From NCBI RefSeq assembly GCF_034044635.1, contig NZ_JAXCLX010000001.1, positions 186,001 through 250,000 of the forward strand: a stretch of DNA of 64,000 bases, given 5' to 3'. Made by a program: the position numbers and the translations under genes. The notes under the pieces were generated by a model. That model made no database searches. It was not told the origin of the DNA and saw nothing but the letters and a program-made list of their open reading frames with translations. Numbering within the stretch: the first letter of the stretch is position 1; the number at the start of each line of letters is the position of its first letter. This DNA is from Dongia rigui. GTDB lineage: Bacteria; Pseudomonadota; Alphaproteobacteria; Dongiales; Dongiaceae. This document shows, piece after piece, positions 1-7,930 of the stretch.

Positions 1-2260
1 CGTAGCGCAGATAGGCGTCGCGCTCCTCGGTCTCGACATCGATATGGTTGAGGATCGACATGGAGACGACGGTATCGCCGCTTTCCATCTTGATGCCGCG
101 GACGCCCACCGAATCGCGGCCGGCAAAGACGCGCACATCGGTGACCGGGAAACGGATCGCCTTGCCGCTGCGGGCGGCGAGCAGGACGTCGTTCTCGTCG
201 GTGCACACGGCGACGCCGATCAGGCGGTCGCCATCATCCAGCTTCATCGCAATCTTGCCATTGGCCTTCACATCGACGAAATCGCTGAGTTCGTTGCGCC
301 GGACATAGCCGCTGGCGGTCGCGAACATCACGTGGCTGTTGCGCCAGGTCGCCTCGTCCTCGGGCAGCGGCATCAGGGTCGAGATCGTCTCGCCATCGCC
401 CAGCGGCAGCATGTTGACCAGCGCCTTGCCGCGCGCCTGCGGGTTGCCGAGCGGCAAACGATAGACCTTGGTCTTGTAGACCATGCCCTTGGTCGAGAAG
501 AACAGCACCGGCGTATGCGTGTCGGTGACGAAGACCTGGCTGACAAAATCCTCGTCGCGGGTCGACATGCCGGAACGGCCCTTGCCGCCGCGGCGCTGCG
601 CCCGGTAGGCGGAGAGCGGCACGCGCTTGATATAGCCGCCATGCGTCACGGTAACGACCATGTCCTCGCGCTGGATCAGGTCTTCGATGTCGTGTTCGAA
701 TTCCGAATCCTCGATCGTCGTCTTGCGCGGCGTCCCGAACTGGCCCCTGATTTCGAGGAGTTCATTGCGCAGGATATTGAGGCGCTTCGGCCGGCTCTCC
801 AGCGTCTCGAGGTGGTCGAGGATTTCGGTGGAAAGACCCTGCAATTCCTCGGCGATCTTGTCGCGCTCGAGGCCCGTTAGGCGCTGCAGGCGCAGATCGA
901 GGATGGCCTTGGCCTGTGCCTCAGAGAGGCGATAAGTCTCGGCCGCGCTGATGGGATGTTCCGGATCATCGATGAGGCGGATGAGCGGCGCCACATCGGC
1001 CGCCGGCCAATCGCGCGCCATCAGGCGTTCCTTGGCGGTCACCGGATCGGGTGCCGTCCGGATCAGCTGGATCACCTCGTCGATATTGGCGACGGCGATG
1101 GCAAGGCCCACCAACACATGGGCTCTCTCGCGCGCCTTGCCCAGGTCGAAGATGGTCCGGCGGGTGATCACTTCCTCGCGGAACTCGACAAAGGCAGCGA
1201 TGACCGATTTCAGCGTCAGCATCTCCGGCTTGCCGCCGTTGAGCGCCAGCATGTTGACGCCGAACGAGGACTGCAGCGGCGTGAAGCGGAACAGCTGGTT
1301 GAGGACCACATCCGCCATGGCGTCGCGCTTCAGCTCGACGACGACGCGGACGCCATCGCGGTCGCTCTCGTCGCGCAGATCGGCGATGCCCTCGATGATC
1401 TTCTCGCGCACGCATTCGGCCATGCGCTCGATCATGCGGGCCTTGTTCACCTGGTACGGGACCTCGGTGATGACGATGGCTTCACGGTCCTTGCGGATTT
1501 CCTCGACATGGGTGCGACCGCGCATGACGACCGAGCCACGGCCGAAATGATAGGCCTCACGGATGCCATTGCGGCCGAGGATCATGCCGCCGGTCGGGAA
1601 ATCAGGCCCGGGCACCAGGCGCATCAGCTCGTCGATCGTGATGGCCGGGTCGTCGACATAGGCGCAGCAGGCGTCGATGACTTCGGAAAGATTATGGGTC
1701 GGGATGTTGGTCGCCATGCCGACGGCGATGCCGCCGGCACCGTTGACCAGGAGGTTCGGGAAGCGTGCCGGCAGCACCACCGGCTCCTGGGCGCGGCCGT
1801 CGTAATTGTCCTGGAAGTTGACCGTGTCCTTGTCGATGTCTTCGAGCAGGGCCTCGGCTGCCTTGGAGAGGCGCGATTCCGTGTATCGCATCGCCGCCGG
1901 CGGGTCACCGTCCATCGAGCCGAAATTGCCCTGGCCGTCGACCAGCAGCACGCGGAGCGAGAAATCCTGGGCCATGCGCACCAGGGCGTCGTAGATCGCC
2001 TGGTCGCCATGGGGATGGTAGTTGGCCATCACGTCGCCGACCGCGCGGGCCGACTTTTTGAAGCCGCTGGAGGAGGAGAACCCGCCCTCGCTCATGGCAT
2101 AGAGGATGCGGCGGTGGACGGGCTTCAGGCCGTCGCGCACGTCAGGCAGCGCACGGCTGACGATCACGCTCATCGCGTAGTCGAGATAGGAGCGCTTCAT
2201 CTCCTCTTCGATATTGATCGGCGCGATATCGAATCCGGGTGTGGCGGGCGTGTCAGTCAC
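1..2260 (-). CDS. gyrA: DNA gyrase subunit A (3' part missing at window edge)
   Basis: Subunit A of DNA gyrase, the type IIA topoisomerase that introduces negative supercoils; it carries the breakage-reunion tyrosine. The reading frame is open to the window edge, so the C-terminal beta-pinwheel part is missing. Seen: [17 protein letters not shown] near the N terminus, [10 protein letters not shown] at about residues 82-91, and catalytic Tyr126 in AAMRYTE (E. coli Tyr122). I chose the GTG at 2260 because an in-frame TAA lies just upstream and the protein then begins MTDTPATPG, about the length expected before NIEEE. Oddity: the position equal to E. coli Ser83 is Gln87, while the Asp87 equivalent (Asp91) is kept. 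A sigma70-like promoter lies about 65 bp upstream. Identity is certain. Confidence 0.97.
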   Translation of the reverse strand, partial: MTDTPATPGFDIAPINIEEEMKRSYLDYAMSVIVSRALPDVRDGLKPVHRRILYAMSEGGFSSSSGFKKSARAVGDVMANYHPHGDQAIYDALVRMAQDFSLRVLLVDGQGNFGSMDGDPPAAMRYTESRLSKAAEALLEDIDKDTVNFQDNYDGRAQEPVVLPARFPNLLVNGAGGIAVGMATNIPTHNLSEVIDACCAYVDDPAITIDELMRLVPGPDFPTGGMILGRNGIREAYHFGRGSVVMRGRTHVEEIRKDREAIVITEVPYQVNKARMIERMAECVREKIIEGIADLRDESDRDGVRVVVELKRDAMADVVLNQLFRFTPLQSSFGVNMLALNGGKPEMLTLKSVIAAFVEFREEVITRRTIFDLGKARERAHVLVGLAIAVANIDEVIQLIRTAPDPVTAKERLMARDWPAADVAPLIRLIDDPEHPISAAETYRLSEAQAKAILDLRLQRLTGLERDKIAEELQGLSTEILDHLETLESRPKRLNILRNELLEIRGQFGTPRKTTIEDSEFEHDIEDLIQREDMVVTVTHGGYIKRVPLSAYRAQRRGGKGRSGMSTRDEDFVSQVFVTDTHTPVLFFSTKGMVYKTKVYRLPLGNPQARGKALVNMLPLGDGETISTLMPLPEDEATWRNSHVMFATASGYVRRNELSDFVDVKANGKIAMKLDDGDRLIGVAVCTDENDVLLAARSGKAIRFPVTDVRVFAGRDSVGVRGIKMESGDTVVSMSILNHIDVETEERDAYLRY

Positions 2261-2326
2261 TGGAAATTATGCCTTGTGCTTCAATACTTTATTGGGCAGC
2301 GCCGGATCCCCCGAAACCGCGTCCGG

Positions 2327-2355
2327 AAGATAGCAGATCGGCCACAGCGCCACAA
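2327..2355 (-). promoter_or_regulatory. Putative sigma70-type promoter of gyrA
   Basis: On the minus strand a -35-like TTGTGG (2355-2350) is followed by a 17-bp spacer and a -10-like TATCTT (2332-2327). It points at gyrA and would give a leader of about 60 nt. Inferred from sequence resemblance only. Confidence 0.4.
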
Positions 2356-2386
2356 CAAATGCAGCGCTGCTGGGTGCTCAAAAAAC

Positions 2387-2431
2387 CCAATAAAAACAAA
2401 GGCCCGCCGCGATCCTGAGATGGCGGCGGGC
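2387..2431 (-). terminator. Rho-independent terminator downstream of the DUF1127 gene
   Basis: A perfect 9-bp stem (2423-2431 with 2402-2410, loop of 12 nt) is followed on the minus strand by a T-rich run (CTTTGTTTTTATT). It lies about 90 bp past the DUF1127 gene stop and before the gyrA promoter, so it probably insulates the two. Confidence 0.7.
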
Positions 2432-2520
2432 GGAAGGCAGGGATGTTACGGTAGGGATGGCCTGGAACGCCTGGGCTTCAGGTGAGTCGCAGGCCCTTCA
2501 AAGGGCCAGAAAGGACGCTT

Positions 2521-2727
2521 TTAGGCGGCCCGGGGACCCTCGAAACCATGGGCGAATTTCGTGGTGTCGTAGGCGTAGAACTCGGCCGGGGCGCGCATCA
2601 GGTGGTTCGCTGGATCGCGCAGCAGGCCCATATCCTGCAGCAGGTGGGCGTCGTAATCCGCCAGCACCGTCTCGAGCTTCGGCGAGATCGCCTTAACACG
2701 GCCACGGAGGAACAGACGGGTCAGCAT
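2521..2727 (-). CDS. DUF1127-like small protein
   Basis: A 68-residue basic protein. The central segment (LADYDAHLLQDMGLLRDP) resembles the DUF1127 core, in which a leucine-rich helix ends in a D-[IM]-G-L turn. DUF1127 proteins are common in alphaproteobacteria and some members act in RNA turnover or stress and phosphate adaptation; no role can be assigned here. The ATG at 2727 has a good ribosome-binding site (GGAGA, 7 nt upstream). It is transcribed away from the LysR gene at 2874 across about 150 bp, the usual geometry of a LysR target, so it may be controlled by that regulator (inference). Its own terminator lies downstream. Confidence 0.7.
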   Translation of the reverse strand: MLTRLFLRGRVKAISPKLETVLADYDAHLLQDMGLLRDPANHLMRAPAEFYAYDTTKFAHGFEGPRAA

Positions 2728-2866
2728 GATGAAATCTCCAATCGTTTAGCTACACTCTGTCGCATGTCCTCGCCCGGAGGTTCATGCCGCTCTGCAGCAT
2801 CTGTTTGATGGACTGAATCTAGGATCGAAACAGGCAATTGACACGCGATAGTTAGTAACGGATATG

Positions 2867-2881
2867 TTTAGTTATGCTAAA
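2867..2881. promoter_or_regulatory. Palindrome TTTAG-N5-CTAAA over the LysR start codon
   Basis: A perfect 5-bp inverted repeat with a 5-nt spacer, positioned over the ATG of the LysR gene and facing the divergent DUF1127 gene. It is AT-rich against a GC-rich background. LysR regulators bind interrupted dyads, and autorepression sites often overlap their own start, so it is a candidate operator. Short dyads also arise by chance. Confidence 0.35.
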
Positions 2882-3803
2882 TCCACAGACCTATCCGCGG
2901 CGACTTGCCGCCCTGCCCGGCCTCCGCGCCTTCGAAGCGGTGGCCCGGCTTGGCAGCGTCCGCCAGGCGGCGGCCGAGCTCCACGTCACCCCAGGGGCCG
3001 TCAGCCAGCAGGTCAAAGCGTTGGAGGCCGAAATCGGCGGCGCCCTGGTCCAGCGCCAGGGCACCGGCATTGTCCTTACCCGCATGGGCCAGGAGGTGAA
3101 GGACGACCTCACCGCCGCCTTCCGCATCCTTGCCCGCGTCTCAGACCGGATGCGCAAGGGCCTCAAGGGCCTGTCGCTGCGCTTGCGCATCGAAGATCCA
3201 GCCTTGGCCGCAAACTGGCTCCTCACCCGCCTGCAGCGCTATCGGAGCCGTGCCGACAGCGTCGACGTGGTGCTGGAGACCGCGACCAGCTGGTCGCATA
3301 TGGAGCCCGACGCCTTCGATTTCGACATCCGCTTTGGCCTCGGCGATTGGGAGGACGTGACTGCCCACCGTCTTTTCGCCGATGAAGTCTTCCCCGTCTG
3401 CAGTCCGCGGCTTCTAACCAAGCATCCGTTGAACGAGCCGCGTGACCTCTCGCATCACACCCTGCTGCATCTCGACTGGACCGGCCAAGCCGTGATCTGG
3501 CCCGATTGGCCGGCCTGGCTGCGCGTCGCCGGCGTCCCTGACATCGACACCACGCGCGGCATCCACTTCACCGATTTCGCGCTGTGTTTGCAGGCAGCGG
3601 TGGCGGGTCAGGGTGTCTCATTGGGCACCACCGCGGTCGTCGCAGATGCGCTGAGTGACGGCCGTCTGGTGGCGCCTTTTGAAAAGAGCATCCTCACCCC
3701 CTTCGCCTATTACGTCGTGCACGCGCCAGACGTGATGAAACGGCCGGAGGCGAAGGGCTTTCTGGATTGGATCTTGGAAGAGGCGCGGCTGACGGAGGTC
3801 TAG
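2874..3803 (+). CDS. LysR-family transcriptional regulator (GcvA-like)
   Basis: A 309-residue LysR regulator. The N-terminal winged helix-turn-helix spans about residues 14-75 (LPGLRAFEAVARLGSVRQAA, then HVTPGAVSQQVKALE), followed by a periplasmic-binding-protein-type effector domain. The phrase LRAFEAVARLGS and the position of GAVSQQVKALE match the GcvA/AmpR subgroup. The effector is not known. The start is ATG 2874, with a palindrome over it. The stop overlaps the convergent gene on the other strand by 4 bp in a shared CTAG. The likely target is itself or the divergent DUF1127 gene. Confidence 0.9.
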   Translation: MLNPQTYPRRLAALPGLRAFEAVARLGSVRQAAAELHVTPGAVSQQVKALEAEIGGALVQRQGTGIVLTRMGQEVKDDLTAAFRILARVSDRMRKGLKGLSLRLRIEDPALAANWLLTRLQRYRSRADSVDVVLETATSWSHMEPDAFDFDIRFGLGDWEDVTAHRLFADEVFPVCSPRLLTKHPLNEPRDLSHHTLLHLDWTGQAVIWPDWPAWLRVAGVPDIDTTRGIHFTDFALCLQAAVAGQGVSLGTTAVVADALSDGRLVAPFEKSILTPFAYYVVHAPDVMKRPEAKGFLDWILEEARLTEV

Positions 3804-4879
3804 ATCAGTGCCACCAGCTTTGCCGCCATCGCCGCGGCATCCTCCGGTCTCAACCGCGTGCATTTCTCGCCGAGATGCTTTTCGAACGCCGTCGCTGTCT
3901 TTTCGGTGAAGATCACCGTGCCGTCCTTCTCCAGCGCCGTGATGCCGTCGAAGGTGAGCGCTGCCGCGTTGGTACTGAGTGCATGCTCGAGGGTCCATTC
4001 GCGCGGCAGATCGACCGCCACGCCCTTGCGGCTGATGGTGACGGGATAGCCGCCGACCAGTCCGTTGGGCGCCGGCGCATGCAGTGCATAGGGTTCGTCG
4101 CTCAACAATGCCGCCAACACATCGAGCGCCGCCGACGCGGTGATGCGGTTGATCTCGTCCGTCTGTTCGACCGCCATCTTCACGCTGCGCAGCTTGTCTT
4201 TGACACCCAGCGAAATGTCATGCCCGTGCCACAGCACCTGTAGAAGAAAGGGGGGAAATTCCTTCACCGCCTCCTCGCGATAGAACAGCGACGCCAGGGC
4301 GTGACCGCCGACCAATTTCACGGCGAGTTCGGGGATTGGCGCCTTGGCCTGTTCACTGGCCAGAAAGCGGATCTTGGGCAGGCATTCGCTGATATCGCCG
4401 ATGCCGATGATCGGTCCCTGCCCGGTCATATGCAGAATGGCGTTGACCACATCCGGGTAGGTGCCGCTGACCCACGGGCAATGCAGTTCCGACTTCTCCC
4501 AGGCGGCACGCAGGCTGAGCATCGGCGCCAGATGGCAGGCGAGCCAAAAGCCGAACGGCAGGTTCTTGAACTTCGCGGCATTGACGCTCGTCGCGACCTT
4601 CCACCAGGGCAGCATCGTCGGGGCTGCGAACATCAGATCCGGCTGGATCTTGCGCAACAGTTCCGGTGCATTGGGGGCATTGAAATCAAAGGCGACGACA
4701 TCGATGCGCGGGTATTGGCCTTCCAAAGCGGCGCCGATCTTGGCGGCGTTGGCCTTGGCACGGGCATGGGCGGTGTTTCGCGTCGCCACAATGATGTGCT
4801 GGAATCGCCCATCGCGCGCCGCCGCTTCCAGCACCGCACCACCCAGTTTGCCCAGCGATATCAGCAACAGCTTGCTCAA
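3800..4879 (-). CDS. Uncharacterised protein with N-terminal Rossmann-like fold
   Basis: A 359-residue protein I do not recognise. It begins with a hydrophobic strand and a glycine-rich turn (LLLISLGKLGGAVLEAAA, residues 4-21), then a basic strand end (VATRN), as in NAD(P)-binding Rossmann domains; the middle (LPFGFWLACHLAPML, FLLQVLWHGHDISLG) recalls saccharopine-dehydrogenase-like proteins. No catalytic motif could be fixed. The start is a TTG (4879) behind a G-rich stretch. It stands alone between two convergent or tandem neighbours, and its stop overlaps the LysR stop. A perfect inverted repeat lies between it and tex. Could be an opine or saccharopine dehydrogenase relative; family uncertain. 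Confidence 0.7.
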   Translation of the reverse strand: MSKLLLISLGKLGGAVLEAAARDGRFQHIIVATRNTAHARAKANAAKIGAALEGQYPRIDVVAFDFNAPNAPELLRKIQPDLMFAAPTMLPWWKVATSVNAAKFKNLPFGFWLACHLAPMLSLRAAWEKSELHCPWVSGTYPDVVNAILHMTGQGPIIGIGDISECLPKIRFLASEQAKAPIPELAVKLVGGHALASLFYREEAVKEFPPFLLQVLWHGHDISLGVKDKLRSVKMAVEQTDEINRITASAALDVLAALLSDEPYALHAPAPNGLVGGYPVTISRKGVAVDLPREWTLEHALSTNAAALTFDGITALEKDGTVIFTEKTATAFEKHLGEKCTRLRPEDAAAMAAKLVALI

Positions 4880-4961
4880 CCGGCCCCCGATTCCAAGATC
4901 GGGACAAGCGTAACGGTGGAATCGCGCGTTGGCGATACCCCCTCACCCCGCGAAATGGGCA

Positions 4962-4990
4962 GTCATGCCCGGGTCAAGCCCGGGCATGAC
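4962..4990. repeat. Perfect 12-bp inverted repeat (REP-like)
   Basis: GTCATGCCCGGG, 5-nt loop TCAAG, then CCCGGGCATGAC. It sits just past the tex stop and before the next minus-strand gene. There is no T run, so it is more like a dispersed intergenic palindrome than a classical terminator. A degenerate half (TGCCGGGCATGACG) occurs again at 47087-47100. Confidence 0.75.
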
Positions 4991-4999
4991 GGCGTAAAA

Positions 5000-7330
5000 T
5001 CACTTCTTAAACCCGGCCTTCGCAAAAGCCGCCGCCAGCGCGTTGTCACCGCCGCCACCGCCGCCGCGATTCTGGGCCGGCTTGTTGTCCTGCATGAACT
5101 TGCGCTCGTTGCGCGCCATCGGCCGGTCCTTTGGTGTCTCCGTGTTCTGCCGGTTCTGCGGCGTCTCGCCGGAGCGCATGGTCAGCGAAATGCGCTTTCT
5201 TTTGATGTCGACTTCCAGCACGCGGACCTTCACCACGTCGCCGGGCTTCACCACCTCGCGCGGGTCCTTCACGAAACGGTCGGCCAAGGCTGAGACGTGG
5301 ACGAGACCGTCCTGATGCACACCGATATCGACGAACGCACCGAAGGCCGCAACGTTGGTGACGACGCCTTCCAGCATCATGCCCGGCTGCAGATCCTTCA
5401 TTTCCTCGACGCCTTCCTTGAAGGTCGCCGTCTTGAACTCCGGTCGTGGATCTCGGCCTGGTTTTTCCAATTCCTTGATGATGTCGGTGACCGTCGGCAC
5501 ACCAAAGGTCTCGTCCGTGAATTCTTCCGGCCGCAGGCTTTTAAGCAGCTTCGTGTCGCCGATGACGGCGCTCATCTCCTTGCCGGTGACGGCGAGGATG
5601 CGGCGCACAACCGGATAGGCCTCCGGATGGACAGAAGAATTGTCGAGCGCGTCTTCACCCTCGCGGATGCGCAGGAAGCCCGCCGCCTGTTCGAAAGCCT
5701 TCGGCCCGAGGCGCGGAACGCTGAGTAGCTGCTGGCGCGACTTGAACGGACCGTTGGCATCGCGGAAGGCAACGATGTTTTGGGCGAGGCTCTCTCCCAG
5801 GCCGGACACGCGGGCCAGGAGCTTGGCCGAGGCGGTGTTTACCTCGACGCCGACCGCGTTCACGCAATCTTCGACCACCGCATCGAGTGCCTTGGAGAGG
5901 CGGAATTCGGCCACATCATGCTGGTACTGGCCGACGCCGATGGATTTCGGATCGATCTTCACCAATTCGGCGAGCGGGTCCTGCAGACGGCGCGCGATGG
6001 AAACCGCGCCGCGAATGGTCACGTCCAGTTCCGGCAATTCCTTCGACGCATATTCCGAGGCCGAGTACACGGAGGCACCCGCTTCCGACACCATGACCTT
6101 GGTGAGCTTCAACTCGGGGTGACGCTTCATCAGATCATCGGCGAGCTTGTCGGTCTCGCGGCTTGCCGTGCCGTTGCCGATGGCGACCAGTTCCAAACTG
6201 TGGCGATGACAGAGGGCCGCGAGGACCGCAATCGATTCATCCCATTGGCGCTTGGGCTCATGCGGATAGATCGTGGCGAATTCCAGCACCTTGCCGGTCG
6301 CGGCGATGACGGCGACCTTGCACCCCGTGCGCAGGCCGGGGTCGAGACCCAATGTCGGCCGGCCGCCGGCCGGGGCCGACATCAGCACGTCCTTGAGGTT
6401 CGATGCGAAGACGCGAACCGCCTCGTCTTCCGCCGCCTGGCGCAGCCGACCCATCAGATCGAGCTCCAAGCTGAGCTTCAGCTTCACGCGCCAGCACCAA
6501 TGCACCACGTCGATGAGCCAGGAATCGGCAGCGCGCCCCTGGTCGGCCACGCCGGACTGCGCGGCGATGACGCGCTCGGCCTCATTCAGCGCCTTGCGGT
6601 CCTCCGGCTCATCGATGGCGAGATTGAGTGCCAGGATTTCTTCCTTCTGGCCGCGGAACATGGCCAGCGCCCGGTGCGACGGCACCTTGGCGATCGGCTC
6701 GGCGGCATCGAAGTAGTCGGAAAACTTGGCGCCGCTGTCCTGCTTGCCGTCCATGACCTTCGAGACGAGCTTCGCCTTGTCCCACATGAATTCACGCAGG
6801 CGCGCCAGCAGATCGGCATCTTCGGCAAAGCGTTCCGAGAGAATGTCGCGCGCGCCTTCAAGCGCCGCCTTTACATCGGCTACGCCCTTCTCGGCGTTGA
6901 CGTAAGCGGCGGCTTCATCCTGCGGCTTCTTCGTCGGATCGCCGAGCAGAAGATCGGCCAAGGGCTCAAGCCCTGCTTCGCGCGCAATCATCGCCTTGGT
7001 CCGGCGCTTGGGCTTGAAGGGCAGATAGAGATCCTCGAGGCGCGCCTTGGTATCGGCAACGGCAATCTCGCGGCTGAGCTCGTCGGTCATCTTGCCTTGT
7101 TCTTCGATACTCTTGAAGATCGCAGCACGGCGATCCTCGAGCTCGCGCAGGTAGCCCAAGCGCTCTTCGAGCTTGCGCAGCTGAATATCGTCGAGGCCAC
7201 CGGTGACTTCCTTGCGGTAGCGGGCGATGAAGGGAACCGTGGCGCCACCATCCAGCAATTCGACCGCGGCTTTGACCTGCACATCCCGTGCGCCAAGCTC
7301 TTCGGCGATTCTTGCTTCGATGGATTTCAT
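5000..7330 (-). CDS. tex: Tex family RNA-binding transcription accessory protein
   Basis: Tex is a conserved nucleic-acid-binding protein that acts on transcription complexes. This copy has about 776 residues and all family parts in order: the N-terminal helical domain ([25 protein letters not shown]), a YqgF/RuvX-like RNase H fold ([27 protein letters not shown]), helix-hairpin-helix ([19 protein letters not shown]) and a C-terminal S1 domain ([20 protein letters not shown]), then a glycine-rich tail. I placed the start at ATG 7330, not at an upstream in-frame codon, because AGGAG lies 6 nt before it. Single gene, divergent from the cupin gene at 7481. Confidence 0.95.
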   Translation of the reverse strand: MKSIEARIAEELGARDVQVKAAVELLDGGATVPFIARYRKEVTGGLDDIQLRKLEERLGYLRELEDRRAAIFKSIEEQGKMTDELSREIAVADTKARLEDLYLPFKPKRRTKAMIAREAGLEPLADLLLGDPTKKPQDEAAAYVNAEKGVADVKAALEGARDILSERFAEDADLLARLREFMWDKAKLVSKVMDGKQDSGAKFSDYFDAAEPIAKVPSHRALAMFRGQKEEILALNLAIDEPEDRKALNEAERVIAAQSGVADQGRAADSWLIDVVHWCWRVKLKLSLELDLMGRLRQAAEDEAVRVFASNLKDVLMSAPAGGRPTLGLDPGLRTGCKVAVIAATGKVLEFATIYPHEPKRQWDESIAVLAALCHRHSLELVAIGNGTASRETDKLADDLMKRHPELKLTKVMVSEAGASVYSASEYASKELPELDVTIRGAVSIARRLQDPLAELVKIDPKSIGVGQYQHDVAEFRLSKALDAVVEDCVNAVGVEVNTASAKLLARVSGLGESLAQNIVAFRDANGPFKSRQQLLSVPRLGPKAFEQAAGFLRIREGEDALDNSSVHPEAYPVVRRILAVTGKEMSAVIGDTKLLKSLRPEEFTDETFGVPTVTDIIKELEKPGRDPRPEFKTATFKEGVEEMKDLQPGMMLEGVVTNVAAFGAFVDIGVHQDGLVHVSALADRFVKDPREVVKPGDVVKVRVLEVDIKRKRISLTMRSGETPQNRQNTETPKDRPMARNERKFMQDNKPAQNRGGGGGGDNALAAAFAKAGFKK

Positions 7331-7480
7331 GCGCGACTCCTCAACGACTCGGATACTGGCACCCAATTTGGGCGAAAGGCGGGCCTTGTAGCGGAGCGAT
7401 GACTAGGGTTCAATGCCTTGACGTTACCGCATCTCCTGCCTAGTCGCGCCAGCTCCTTGATTCTACGGAAAGATCACTTC

Positions 7481-7792
7481 ATGACCGCCAGCGCCAAATC
7501 GACCCGCCCCGCCGCCGTGCCGACCGTCCAGGTCGACAACGAGCGCGTCACCGTGACCGAATGGCGCTTCGCACCGGGCGCCGAAACGACCTGGCACCGT
7601 CATGGTTACGACTACGTCGTGGTGCCGCTCCTGGACGGCAAGCTGCAGATCGACGACGGCAAGGAACAGCGCATCGTCGAGATGGGCGCCGGCAAATCCT
7701 ATTATCGCCCCGTGGGCGTCGAGCACAATGTCATCAACGCCAGCGATTACGAGTACGCCTTTGTCGAAATTGAATTCAAGACACCGCAGTAA
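7481..7792 (+). CDS. Small cupin-domain protein
   Basis: A 103-residue single-domain cupin. Motif 1 is seen as WHRHGYDYVVVPLLDGKLQI and motif 2 as the GVEHNVINAS segment, with His residues in the usual metal-binding places. Function unknown; such proteins include metal-dependent isomerases, dioxygenases and small sensors. I chose ATG 7481 because a GGAAAG site precedes it, while the longer frame starts 21 codons earlier without one. It is followed by C-rich hairpins and then rnr. Confidence 0.85.
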   Translation: MTASAKSTRPAAVPTVQVDNERVTVTEWRFAPGAETTWHRHGYDYVVVPLLDGKLQIDDGKEQRIVEMGAGKSYYRPVGVEHNVINASDYEYAFVEIEFKTPQ

Positions 7793-7830
7793 GTGCGGCA
7801 GGGGTTTGAGCGAGACGCCCCTCACCCCAA

Positions 7831-7918
7831 CCCCTCTCCCCGCAAGCGGGGCGAGGGGCTTTAAAGCGAACTCGGTCGAAACTCCCTCGCCCCGCGACAG
7901 CGGGGCGGGGGCCGGGGT
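7831..7918. repeat. C-rich intergenic hairpins between the cupin gene and rnr
   Basis: Two G+C-rich dyads: 7831-7842 pairs with 7847-7858 (one mismatch, loop CAAG), and a second forms from CGCCCCGC and GCGGGGCG further on. The same CCCCTCTCCC-type sequence recurs at 16361-16390 and 49240-49372, always between genes. It could act as an intrinsic terminator or be a dispersed extragenic repeat. Confidence 0.6.
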
Positions 7919-7930
7919 GAGGGGCGGATC

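Noticed and set aside
5780-7402. 540-residue frame antisense to tex
   Set aside because: Same cause: complements of tex codons; no family motif.
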